Source of the DNA: Guptibacillus hwajinpoensis
Lineage (GTDB): Bacteria > Bacillota > Bacilli > Bacillales > Bacillaceae_O
Direction of reading: 5' to 3'
Assembly (NCBI GenBank): GCA_016841765.1
Contig: JAENYN010000044.1
Span: 1-34,431, forward strand
Length of the DNA: 34,431 bases
Below, piece by piece: positions 24,375-31,769 of this stretch (within the stretch, counting starts at the first letter, position 1; the number at the start of each line of letters is the position of its first letter). The notes beneath the pieces are model-generated. The model had not been told where the DNA came from. It made no database searches and saw only the letters and a list, made by a program, of their open reading frames with translations. A program made the translations under genes and the position numbers.

Positions 24375-25057
24375 TTTGTCCCCTCCATAACGTGGTCAAA
24401 TAAGAAAAAACAGACGGCGAAAAACAGTAAATCATAGGCAGCCAGCAGCTGCAGCCAGGATAGCCATTCACTGGTGCCGCCTTTTTCCAGGACAATCCTT
24501 GTCGCCTGGACAGCCCCGATCATAAGCGGGCTTAACAGCGGCAGCATCAAGACCGGCAGCAGCATTTCACTGTTTTTGGCATTGGCAGCAAGTGCGGCCA
24601 GAAACGTGCCGACCGTAATAAAACCGAAAGTAGCGGTTATAATGACAAGCAAAAACAACAGGAACCGGGCATTGAACTGATAGTTGAAAAGAATGAACAG
24701 CGCCGGAATGCTGACTGCCTGGACAGTTGTGACCAGAGCCAGATTGGCGGCTGTTTTTCCGAGAAAAATGCTCGATGCATCAATCGGTGCCGCTTGCAAT
24801 CCAGTCAGGCAGCCATTCTCCTGCTCCTGAACAAAGGAGCGGTTCAGCCCGAGAATACCGGAGAAAATCGTTATGACCCAGATCAATCCTGGAATAACCG
24901 TCTGAACCGCATTTTTCGTCGGATCAAATGCAAAACTGAAAATGACGATGACCAAAACGGAAAAAATGAGCATCATGCCGACTGTCTGTTTTGATTTCAT
25001 TTCATTGCGGATATCCTTGCCGGCAATCGTCCAGGCATCTCTCACTATCGTAAGCAT
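24371..25057 (-). CDS. ccmB: CcmB heme-exporter permease
   Basis: 228 aa with six membrane helices. With CcmA it forms the ABC unit whose ATP hydrolysis releases holo-CcmE from CcmC and CcmD. The motifs FSGILGLNRSFVQEQENGCLTGLQAAPIDASSIFLGK (about 60-95) and LPLLSPLMIGAVQAT match CcmB closely. It overlaps ccmA by 13 bases upstream and ccmC by 4 downstream. Confidence 0.93.
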   Translation of the reverse strand: MLTIVRDAWTIAGKDIRNEMKSKQTVGMMLIFSVLVIVIFSFAFDPTKNAVQTVIPGLIWVITIFSGILGLNRSFVQEQENGCLTGLQAAPIDASSIFLGKTAANLALVTTVQAVSIPALFILFNYQFNARFLLFLLVIITATFGFITVGTFLAALAANAKNSEMLLPVLMLPLLSPLMIGAVQATRIVLEKGGTSEWLSWLQLLAAYDLLFFAVCFFLFDHVMEGTK

Positions 25058-25743
25058 GTATCCCCCACCGCCTCCCGGTAGTGCCTCAAAATCGATTCCG
25101 ATGTCTTAAGGTCCCCTGCGATCTTCCCTTTGCTGAGGATGAGAAATCGGCTGCAAACCCGCTCAGCGTGTTCAAAGTCATGAGTGATAAGCATGATCGT
25201 CTTGCCGCTTTGCTGTTTTTCCAGGACGATTCCGTTTAAAAAGGCGGCTGCCTCCTGGTCAAGACCGGTATGGGGTTCATCCAGCAGGAGGATATCCGGG
25301 TCTGTCAGTAAGACTCTTGCGATGGCCAGGCGCTGTGTCATTCCTCTTGAAAAAGATTGAATCGGCACCTCCCTGAAATAATGGAGCCCTACTTCCTTCA
25401 AAACCTTTTCAGACCGCTCCTTGACACGGTCCATTTTATAAAGCTTTCCATAGAACATCAGATTCTCCAGCGGCGAAAGCTTGCTGTATAAGAAGGATTC
25501 ATGGCCGAGATATCCGATTTTGCGGGCAAGTTCCATACGATTCTTCATAAAATTTTTGCCTTCGACGTTAACCTTTCCGGCTGTAGGTTTCATCAGGCCG
25601 GCAATGCATTTGAAAGCGGTGCTTTTTCCTGTCCCGTTTGCTCCGAGTAATGCCACGCTTTCTCCCTGTCCGACGGAAAACGTAAGGCCGCGCAATATGA
25701 ATTTGTCGTCAAGCATTTTGGACATGTTTTTTACTTCCAGCAT
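25045..25743 (-). CDS. ccmA: CcmA heme-exporter ATPase
   Basis: 232 aa. The ABC ATPase motifs are all present: Walker A GANGTGKST, signature FSRGMTQRLAIA, Walker B ILLLDEPHTGLD and the H-loop ITHDFEHA. Signature FSRGMTQ matches CcmA proteins. The ATG at 25743 starts the usual MLEVKNMS; a GTG at 25752 would add three residues. It drives the CcmB/C/D complex. Confidence 0.93.
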   Translation of the reverse strand: MLEVKNMSKMLDDKFILRGLTFSVGQGESVALLGANGTGKSTAFKCIAGLMKPTAGKVNVEGKNFMKNRMELARKIGYLGHESFLYSKLSPLENLMFYGKLYKMDRVKERSEKVLKEVGLHYFREVPIQSFSRGMTQRLAIARVLLTDPDILLLDEPHTGLDQEAAAFLNGIVLEKQQSGKTIMLITHDFEHAERVCSRFLILSKGKIAGDLKTSESILRHYREAVGDTCLR

Positions 25744-25759
25744 CGCTCTCACTCTTTCA

Positions 25760-26101
25760 TTACAGATATTGTTTTATATCGTCACTTACTTTTTCCATCA
25801 ATTCGTTGTACCGGTTCATCTCAGTTTCATAATCTGCCAGAGGCAGCTCCCCCCGCCTCCGTCTTGCATCTAGCATTTGTATTTGTTCGTTGATGACCCG
25901 TTTTTGATTGAGCAAATGCCGGAACACCGATTCTTCATCATCCGGTTCTGCCGGACCATGTCTCTTCTTCACTATGAAAACAAGAATGCCGGCAGCAGCT
26001 GCGGCTGCAAGTGTGTAATGAGGGTTCAGCATATTCAGAAGCGGTGTATCATACCAGAACGAGACCAGCCATTCGGGATGAAGAGGCGGTAGGCTATTCA
26101 T
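25760..26101 (-). CDS. Membrane-anchored protein with C-terminal helical hairpin, unknown
   Basis: 113 aa. The N-terminal stretch (LHPEWLVSFWYDTPLLNMLNPH) looks extracytoplasmic or interfacial. A membrane helix (YTLAAAAAAGILVFIV) follows, then basic residues and a cytosolic helical region (63-105: LLNQKRVINEQIQMLDARRR, then GELPLADYETEMNRYNELMEKV). The short turn with G-E/K-x3-x-x-Y/F is similar to segments in the 117-aa and 329-aa proteins of this operon and to CcmI/SHOCT-type hairpins. The ribosome site GGAGG lies 11 bases upstream, overlapping the preceding gene. No known Ccm component matches; its place suggests a role in assembly. Confidence 0.75.
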   Translation of the reverse strand: MNSLPPLHPEWLVSFWYDTPLLNMLNPHYTLAAAAAAGILVFIVKKRHGPAEPDDEESVFRHLLNQKRVINEQIQMLDARRRRGELPLADYETEMNRYNELMEKVSDDIKQYL

Positions 26102-26103
26102 GC

Positions 26104-26457
26104 TTAATCCATGCCTCCTCGGATTTTCTGTAATTCTTTCAGAATGTCATCATCAATTGGCACTGTTCCGCCGGCCGCTTCTTTTTCCAGGCGGTTAACA
26201 GGACTGTTTCCTTTAAGCCGGCCTGATGCCAGCGTGTAATAGTGCTGTTTCAATTCTTCAAAGTCTTCTTTTGAAATCTTTTTCATCAAATAGTCCATTT
26301 CGGCTTCATTGATCGATTCATAGATTAATTCAAGCGGCACGCTTTTCCCGACGGCTGCAGCATTTTGTTCTGTTTTCCGGGTGAAAAACGGGGCAATCAC
26401 AAAATAAAAGCACGTGATGATAACGAGCGAACCTGATATCAAGTACACCGCATCCAT
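26104..26457 (-). CDS. CcmI-like membrane protein
   Basis: 117 aa. One N-terminal helix (VYLISGSLVIITCFYFVIAPFF) is followed by cytosolic helices ELIYESINEAEMDYLMKKIS and KEDFEELKQHYYTLA. The pattern LEYDYxxGKISxEDYxxL is typical of short CcmI-like proteins (the N-terminal part of CcmI without TPR repeats) found in compact System I clusters. GGGGGAG precedes the ATG. In full systems CcmI presents apocytochromes to CcmH/F; that role for a TPR-less form is inferred. Confidence 0.75.
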   Translation of the reverse strand: MDAVYLISGSLVIITCFYFVIAPFFTRKTEQNAAAVGKSVPLELIYESINEAEMDYLMKKISKEDFEELKQHYYTLASGRLKGNSPVNRLEKEAAGGTVPIDDDILKELQKIRGGMD

Positions 26458-26471
26458 TTATTCTCCCCCTC

Positions 26472-26951
26472 TCAAAACAGTTTCCGGCGTTCTTCTTCAA
26501 TGGTTTGCTGGATAATTGCATCTTCAGTGTCACTGCTGTGATTCTGAGTCTGATTCCGGATATTTCCTTTGCCGGTTTTCCCGATGAATTTCCGCAAGCC
26601 GATGACAAGAAGCACTGCGCCTGCGATAACACCAGCAAAAGGCATTAACCAGGCAAGAAGACCTGCCCCCGCCGTGTCAGGCGTCTTCAAAGCCGTTTGC
26701 CCGTATTCGCTTACATAGGAATCAATGATTTCCTCTTCATTCATGCCTTCTTCCAGCATGTCGATAACCTCTTCAAAGTACACATTTTTTACAGAGCATG
26801 TCGACAGGTCATGGTCAGCATGCCCCTGCATATCCAACTGTTCAACAACCCGTTTGAACGCTTTCGAATTATAGGTGAAACCTTCCGCATGAACCGTTCC
26901 GGCCAGCAACACGGTGGTAACCAGGATAAGCGCCATTATGATTTTCTTCAT
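26472..26951 (-). CDS. ccmH: CcmH-like protein with degenerate redox motif
   Basis: 159 aa. A cleavable signal (IMALILVTTVLLAGTVHA, cut near residue 22) precedes a helical domain, a membrane helix (LLAWLMPFAGVIAGAVLLVIGL) and a cytosolic tail. The segment EEVIDMLEEGMNEEEIIDSYVSEYGQTAL followed by P.....LLAWLMPF matches the CcmH/CycL domain. The usual LRCxxC is replaced by LSTCSVK, leaving one cysteine (C52) in the mature protein. It therefore cannot form an internal disulfide but could still form mixed disulfides with apocytochromes or the thioredoxin. The ATG at 26951 has AGGTGA 5 bases upstream. It follows ccmF by 5 bases. Confidence 0.85.
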   Translation of the reverse strand: MKKIIMALILVTTVLLAGTVHAEGFTYNSKAFKRVVEQLDMQGHADHDLSTCSVKNVYFEEVIDMLEEGMNEEEIIDSYVSEYGQTALKTPDTAGAGLLAWLMPFAGVIAGAVLLVIGLRKFIGKTGKGNIRNQTQNHSSDTEDAIIQQTIEEERRKLF

Positions 26952-26956
26952 TGTGA

Positions 26957-28939
26957 TCACCTGCTTTGAAAATGGGATACTCGATTTAGTTTGAACCGGG
27001 CTGCCGTTTTGCCGCCAAACAGCGCGATAAGCGTCCCCACTGTCATCACAGCTCCACCAAGCCAAATCCAGCTGACGAACGGATTCACCTTCACTTGCAG
27101 TGTGGCATTTTCTTCATTTTCCCAGGAACTGAGTACGACATATAGATCTTCACGCCAGTTGGATTTCAGCGCGACTTCAGTTGACGGCTCGGGCCATGTT
27201 TCGTAAAAAATTTTCTCGGGACGAATGGTGCCGATATCTTTTCCGTTAAACGCGACAGCCATGTTGGCGTAAACAATGCCGTTATTATTTTCACGGCGTT
27301 CAGCAAGTCCTTCAAACGTCAGCTGATAGTCACCGATTGTTATGCTCTCACCCTTTTCCACTGTATGGATTTCATCTTGTTCATAGGCATTGGTCGCAAT
27401 GACACCAACTGCAATCAAGGCAATGCCGATGTGAACGACATACCCGCCATAGCGGCGCTGGTTCTTTCTGAATAAGCCGTAAAATGCCGCCGCTGCGTTT
27501 CCCCCGGTCGCTTTCCGCCTCGCTTTTGTTCCTCTCCAGAATTCCAGAAGGTGGGCGAATATCATATAAGCCACCGCTGTGAAGCCGACGATTGCATAGA
27601 TGCCGTTCAGTTTCATGAAAATGGCCAGCCCGATGCCGGTTGCCGCTGCGAGGATAAGCGGAACAGCGGTCGTTTTCCCAAACTTTTTGACCGCCGCTTT
27701 GTGCCACGGTATCAGCGGTGTCACCGCCATCAATAGAATCAGGCTGAGCATGATCGGGGCCATCACCTTATTGAAGTACGGAGCACCGACATTCACCTTC
27801 GTGCCGGTAACGGTTTCTGAAATAAGCGGATACATCGTCCCCCAGAAAACAGCGAAGGCAGCTGCAAGAAAGATCATGTTATTCAGCAGAAAACTGCTTT
27901 CCTTTGAAAAATAGGATTCAATCGGAGTGCTTTCACTTTTAATCAGCTGATAACGGCTGCCGACAATGTACAGGGAAAAGAGCATCATGAATGCCATAAA
28001 AATCAGGAAATACGCACCAAGGTTTTTATTTGTAAACGCATGAACACTTGTCAAAATTCCGCTTCTGACGAGGAATGTCCCGAACAATGTGAGCAAGTAA
28101 GAAATGACAATCAAGCTGATGTTCCAAGTCTTCAGCATATTCTTTCTTTCCTGGATCATTACGGAATGCAGGAAAGCTGATACTGTAAGCCACGGCAGGA
28201 ATGAAGCGTTTTCAACCGGATCCCACGCCCAGTATCCGCCCCAGCCGAGTTCAAGATACGCCCACCAGCCGCCGACGATATTTCCAATCGTCAAAAACAG
28301 CCAGGCAGTCAGCGTCCACTTTCTTGTCAGTTTTATCCATTCAGCATCCATCCGCTTCATCATCAATGCGGCAAGACCGAACGCTAACGGAACAGCCAGC
28401 CCAACATAGCCCAGATAAAGCGCTACGGGATGAATGACCATGCCGGGATTCTGCAGCATCGGATTAAGCCCTTTGCCGTCGGGGGGAATCGTATCCGTCA
28501 TGGCAAACGGATTGGCATTCACCAGCATGACAAGGTAGAAAAACAGCATGTTCAGGGATAATATGATCATGACGTAGGGGATCATTTCATTGTTTTTATG
28601 CCTGGAGTAAGCAACCATTGCGCCGTATAAGCCGAGCAGCAGCGTCCATAAAAGCAGGGACCCTTCGTTCCCCGCCCAAAAAGCGGTCAACTTGTAAACA
28701 AGCGGCAAATCAAGATTGGTGTAAGAGGCAACATACTTATATTGGAATTGGCTTGTCCAGAGCAAATAAAGGAGCCCGAACGATGCGATGCTCCCGACAA
28801 AAGCCAGTGAAAGCATGCCGCCTCTTGCACTTTCAATCCACTTCCGGTTTTTTGCCCTGAGACCGATGATCGCAGCCGTTATCGTATAAAAGGATAAAAG
28901 CAACCCCAAAACGAGTGTTATATTGCCTAACAAATACAT
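26957..28939 (-). CDS. ccmF: CcmF heme lyase, System I cytochrome c synthetase
   Basis: 660 aa with about 15 membrane helices. CcmF takes heme from holo-CcmE and attaches it to CxxCH or, in NrfE-type relatives, CxxCK. The WWD domain LGWGGYWAWDPVENASFLPW (231-250) is intact. Heme-ligand candidates H170 (MVIHPVALYLGY), H258 (FLHSVMIQ), H300 (LTSVHAFT) and H503 (YVVHIGIALIAVG) correspond to the four conserved histidines. Its link to nrfHA makes an NrfE-like role possible, which sequence alone cannot show. GGAGGTGCAGAT precedes the ATG. Confidence 0.96.
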   Translation of the reverse strand: MYLLGNITLVLGLLLSFYTITAAIIGLRAKNRKWIESARGGMLSLAFVGSIASFGLLYLLWTSQFQYKYVASYTNLDLPLVYKLTAFWAGNEGSLLLWTLLLGLYGAMVAYSRHKNNEMIPYVMIILSLNMLFFYLVMLVNANPFAMTDTIPPDGKGLNPMLQNPGMVIHPVALYLGYVGLAVPLAFGLAALMMKRMDAEWIKLTRKWTLTAWLFLTIGNIVGGWWAYLELGWGGYWAWDPVENASFLPWLTVSAFLHSVMIQERKNMLKTWNISLIVISYLLTLFGTFLVRSGILTSVHAFTNKNLGAYFLIFMAFMMLFSLYIVGSRYQLIKSESTPIESYFSKESSFLLNNMIFLAAAFAVFWGTMYPLISETVTGTKVNVGAPYFNKVMAPIMLSLILLMAVTPLIPWHKAAVKKFGKTTAVPLILAAATGIGLAIFMKLNGIYAIVGFTAVAYMIFAHLLEFWRGTKARRKATGGNAAAAFYGLFRKNQRRYGGYVVHIGIALIAVGVIATNAYEQDEIHTVEKGESITIGDYQLTFEGLAERRENNNGIVYANMAVAFNGKDIGTIRPEKIFYETWPEPSTEVALKSNWREDLYVVLSSWENEENATLQVKVNPFVSWIWLGGAVMTVGTLIALFGGKTAARFKLNRVSHFQSR

Positions 28940-28960
28940 ATCTGCACCTCCTGGCGCCTT

Positions 28961-29413
28961 TTACGAATTTTCATCGCTGCTGTAAATTTCTTTATGCATG
29001 TCTTCATCGTAATTTTCCATATCTTCGCCTTCATACTTGGAAGGGCACTTTGTCTGCACCTTTTCAGCCGCGAATACACCGTTTTCCTTCAGCTTTCCTT
29101 CGACAATCACAATCACTTCCGCGGAAAAGTTATCAGGCTTCACGCCGCTGTATGTCACCTTCAGCGTTTCATCTGTCTCCTGGTCAATCAGTTCAAAATC
29201 CAGTTTGATCTTGTCAGCGTCCCATTGCACCGAATCTTCGTTCAGCAAGCCCTGTGTCAGGATAAAATGATCTGTGTATTCCAATCGATTTTTCTTCAGT
29301 TCATCGATGGTCACTTCCTTACTCCCGGCACTTGGCATTGTTGCAAACAGCATAATCATGACAGTCGCTGCCACCAGCGAAAATCCGAATATCAGTTTTG
29401 TGTTTTTACTCAT
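28961..29413 (-). CDS. ccmE: CcmE heme chaperone, CxxxY variant
   Basis: 150 aa. A signal anchor (LIFGFSLVAATVMIMLFATM) is followed by the OB-fold domain with the heme-binding end. Where most CcmE proteins have HxxNY (heme bound to His), this one reads KCPSKY with C123 and Y127. This CxxxY form is known from Desulfovibrio and archaeal variant Ccm systems, where the Cys was shown to replace His. An acidic tail (YEGEDMENYDEDMHKEI) follows. The ATGA start overlaps the stop of the upstream 329-aa gene, so they are translationally coupled. Confidence 0.92.
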   Translation of the reverse strand: MSKNTKLIFGFSLVAATVMIMLFATMPSAGSKEVTIDELKKNRLEYTDHFILTQGLLNEDSVQWDADKIKLDFELIDQETDETLKVTYSGVKPDNFSAEVIVIVEGKLKENGVFAAEKVQTKCPSKYEGEDMENYDEDMHKEIYSSDENS

Positions 29414-30399
29414 GGCCTGTTCCCTCCCAGTCTCTTTAACAGTTCTTCATATTCCTCGCTCGTAATCTTTTCATCAGCAAGCATGGCGCGAAGCTGGCGC
29501 TTTTTCTTCACTAAATCATCGCTTTCCCCTTGACGTGCGCTCCCCTGCCGCGAAGGCCGTTTCCGCCTTTTCATTAAAAGGACGAGCACGCCGCCGGAAA
29601 CAACCGTTGTGGCGCCAACTGTACCGAAAACCCAGCCGATTGGCATTCTTTCATTCTCTTTGACCGTTGAAACCTTTGCGCTTTCGCCCGCCATGTTTTC
29701 CATGAGCTCCATTGTTGTTTTTGTTGTACTCCGTGTGTAAGTGAGGTTGAACGTTTTCTCATCTTTCCGTTTAACCCCTTGATATTGATAAATGAACATA
29801 TTCATGCCATACGGGTTCTCCTGATGAATCTCAGGGGCGGGATTGAGTTTCATGTCACTGGCCTTTAACGGTTCCAAAAAAATGATGTTCAGAAGGCCAA
29901 TGTCTGCAAAACTTTCAAATGAGTAGGTAAGCTCTTTCTTATCTTCCCGGACCGTTAATGGATCGATATAAAACTCAACGACAAACTTATAAAAATCTCC
30001 CGGCTGAATCTTATTTGTTGTTGTCCATGACAGGATTCCAGTTTTTTTATCCAGAGAATATTCAATTTCCGCCATCTCCTTCAGATCACTTGAATAATCT
30101 GCAACAAACCCGATTCGGAAATTCTTTTCACCGATTGGAAGCGGAAGCTGCACCTGCCCTTTTTGCGCCTGATCCGACGTATTCATCAACGTTCCATGGT
30201 ACCCGATTAGTACAGACGGTTCTTTCCGTTTCTTATCTTTAGGGTGATATGCATATTCAGGCATAACCTGAACAGACAGTTCTTCCATCTGCAAAACGCC
30301 GTCTGTGGCCTGTTTTTCAGCTGCTGCATGATAAGGCTGGCTGATTGCCAGCAAAAAAATCGCGATGATTGCGGACAAACCCATGTTTTTAAAGCTCAT
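29410..30399 (-). CDS. Unknown membrane protein, first gene of the ccm-nrf operon
   Basis: 329 aa. A signal peptide (AIIAIFLLAISQPYHAAA) leads to an outside domain of about 220 residues without cysteine and rich in beta strands (e.g. PSVLIGYHGTLMNTSDQAQK, then GILSWTTTNKIQPGDFYKF). A membrane helix (WVFGTVGATTVVSGGVLVLL, about 254-273) is followed by a basic linker and a C-terminal hairpin (LRAMLADEKITSEEYEELLKRL). The hairpin is SHOCT-like. Position first in the operon and overlap with ccmE suggest a role in the same assembly. The ATG at 30399 has AAGGGG 8 bases upstream; the ATG at 30405 is too close to it. No known Ccm component matches. Confidence 0.8.
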   Translation of the reverse strand: MSFKNMGLSAIIAIFLLAISQPYHAAAEKQATDGVLQMEELSVQVMPEYAYHPKDKKRKEPSVLIGYHGTLMNTSDQAQKGQVQLPLPIGEKNFRIGFVADYSSDLKEMAEIEYSLDKKTGILSWTTTNKIQPGDFYKFVVEFYIDPLTVREDKKELTYSFESFADIGLLNIIFLEPLKASDMKLNPAPEIHQENPYGMNMFIYQYQGVKRKDEKTFNLTYTRSTTKTTMELMENMAGESAKVSTVKENERMPIGWVFGTVGATTVVSGGVLVLLMKRRKRPSRQGSARQGESDDLVKKKRQLRAMLADEKITSEEYEELLKRLGGNRP

Positions 30400-30492
30400 T
30401 TCCATATCCCCTTTTTATTAGGATCTCGATTTACCACTTTTAGGCAACCGCTGTTATCTACTTTAGTTTTACTTTTTTGTGATTTTTCTCAC

Positions 30493-30508
30493 TGTGATAT
30501 GTATCACA
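30493..30508. promoter_or_regulatory. Perfect Fnr-type operator upstream of the ccm-nrf operon
   Basis: TGTGA-TATGTA-TCACA matches the Bacillus Fnr consensus TGTGA-N6-TCACA exactly. Its centre (30500.5) lies about 95 bases before the first start codon, leaving room for a -10 near 30460-30470 and a start about 41 bases from the centre, the class II activator position. On the minus strand TAAAGT or TAAAAC there could serve as -10. The same motif could be read by a CRP-type protein, but an oxygen-sensing Fnr fits the genes. Confidence 0.85.
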
Positions 30509-30757
30509 TATATTTGGCAGATTTGTATCGTTTGTGAACAGGGGGTATCCAGGGACTGCGGTAATGCTTGCAAACCCTGATAGCCTAAGGTTTGTCGGTG
30601 TTCGTGAAGGAATTGTGAACTTTTGAACAATACCATTGTCGGATTGCTGGGCCCCCTGTTGATGTGGTAATGAATCTTGTAAATTGGGGACAGAATTTCC
30701 AGGTGAAGAGGATTTTGGCCCGTTTTTTTTGAAGATTATTTCAGGATTGTTTTTAAA

Positions 30758-30817
30758 TCAATCCCGAGGGATCAATGTACTGTATTCCTGCCAAAACTGC
30801 CCGATCTTCTTTTCCAT
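30758..30817 (-). CDS. Possible 19-residue micro-ORF
   Basis: An ATG at 30817 is preceded after 8 bases by GGAGGGGGTG, one of the best ribosome sites in the window. The frame reads 19 codons (MEKKIGQFWQEYSTLIPRD) to a stop. It could be a leader peptide, a small protein or chance. It lies about 360 bases upstream of the ccm operon's first gene. Confidence 0.3.
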   Translation of the reverse strand: MEKKIGQFWQEYSTLIPRD

Positions 30818-31111
30818 CACTTTTTCACCCCCTCCCGTCCTTGCATGCCTTTCCGCCGTTTGTGCTTAACCGGACCCCTATCCTCCATCCCTCTACTGGA
30901 TGATTTGGTGTCATTTTTTCCCGCCTGTCATTTCAGCCGCCATATCTTTCTTTAAAACTGCCTATCTAACATGCAAAGCTATCATCTTCCCATAATCGTT
31001 TCTCAGGCTGATGAATAACTGTCCTGTTGCGAGTCCAGCAGTGTATAAACTCGCACGGTAACTGTCAATACTGGTTGCTGCGACAGTTTTTCCAGAAGGA
31101 AGGTGCACGGT

Positions 31112-31252
31112 GTGAGCAAACAGGCGGATCATGATAAGCAGTCAAAATATGATGAAAGATTGAAAGGAACATTTGCAGGCGTCTTCATAATCGGTGCTTC
31201 AATATTCCTGCTATGGCTGACAGCATTTTACCTGTATACTGACAGGCTTTGA
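31112..31252 (+). CDS. Cytochrome c oxidase subunit IIa of the ba3 type
   Basis: 46 aa from a GTG with GGAAGGTG upstream. A polar head (SKQADHDKQSKYDERLKG) is followed by one membrane helix (TFAGVFIIGASIFLLWLTAFYLY) and a short DRL end. This is the layout of the small CoxIIa subunit of ba3 oxidases, and the gene directly precedes subunits II and I. It is too short for automated gene finders to pick easily. Confidence 0.82.
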   Translation: MSKQADHDKQSKYDERLKGTFAGVFIIGASIFLLWLTAFYLYTDRL

Positions 31253-31269
31253 GGAAGGAGAAAATCACG

Positions 31270-31752
31270 ATGATTCACATGCCGAAATATGAAAAAATCT
31301 GGATGGCAGTCGGAACCGGTTCTCTTATTCTATTTCTGATTGTCCTGGGCATTATGGCGGGCTGGATGGGATTGAACCCGTCGGATGGAATGGAGACAAC
31401 GGTTGATCCGGAAAAAGTTGAATCGACAGCCCCATTCAATCAGCCGGGGCTGAAACAAATTGGCCCGAATGAGTATGAGGCGACGATCGTTTCTTATATT
31501 TTCGGCTATAAGCCAAATAAAATTACAATCCCTGAGGGTTCGACTGTCCATTTCAAAATTACAAGCAAGGATGTTGTCCATGGTTTTTTTGTGCCGGGAA
31601 CGACGACAAATCTGATGGCTTTGCCGGGACATATCGCGGAATACACACAGACGTTTGATGATGCGGGTGAATATCGTTTCATTTGCCACGAATATTGCGG
31701 GATCGGTCATCAGGTCATGTACGGAAGCATCATTGTTGAGGGGAAAGCGTAA
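31270..31752 (+). CDS. cbaB: ba3-type cytochrome c oxidase subunit II
   Basis: 160 aa. One N-terminal membrane helix (VGTGSLILFLIVLGIMAGWMG) anchors an outside cupredoxin domain. The CuA site is intact: H104 (VVHGF) and C139-x-E-x-C143-x3-H147-x2-M150 (CHEYCGIGHQVM). It accepts electrons from a small cytochrome c. The ATG at 31270 follows GGAAGGAG by about 9 bases. It follows the subunit IIa gene by 17 bases and precedes subunit I by 17. Confidence 0.95.
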   Translation: MIHMPKYEKIWMAVGTGSLILFLIVLGIMAGWMGLNPSDGMETTVDPEKVESTAPFNQPGLKQIGPNEYEATIVSYIFGYKPNKITIPEGSTVHFKITSKDVVHGFFVPGTTTNLMALPGHIAEYTQTFDDAGEYRFICHEYCGIGHQVMYGSIIVEGKA

Positions 31753-31769
31753 AGGAAGGGGAATGAAAA

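Larger units (their letters stand above)
30400..31111. promoter_or_regulatory. Divergent control region between the ccm-nrf and ba3 oxidase operons
   Basis: About 710 bases. It holds the Fnr-type box near the ccm end, a possible micro-ORF (30758-30817, minus strand) with an excellent ribosome site, and a small hairpin GCGAGT/ACTCGC (31029-31054) ahead of the oxidase genes. The oxidase promoter was not located with confidence. Confidence 0.5.
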
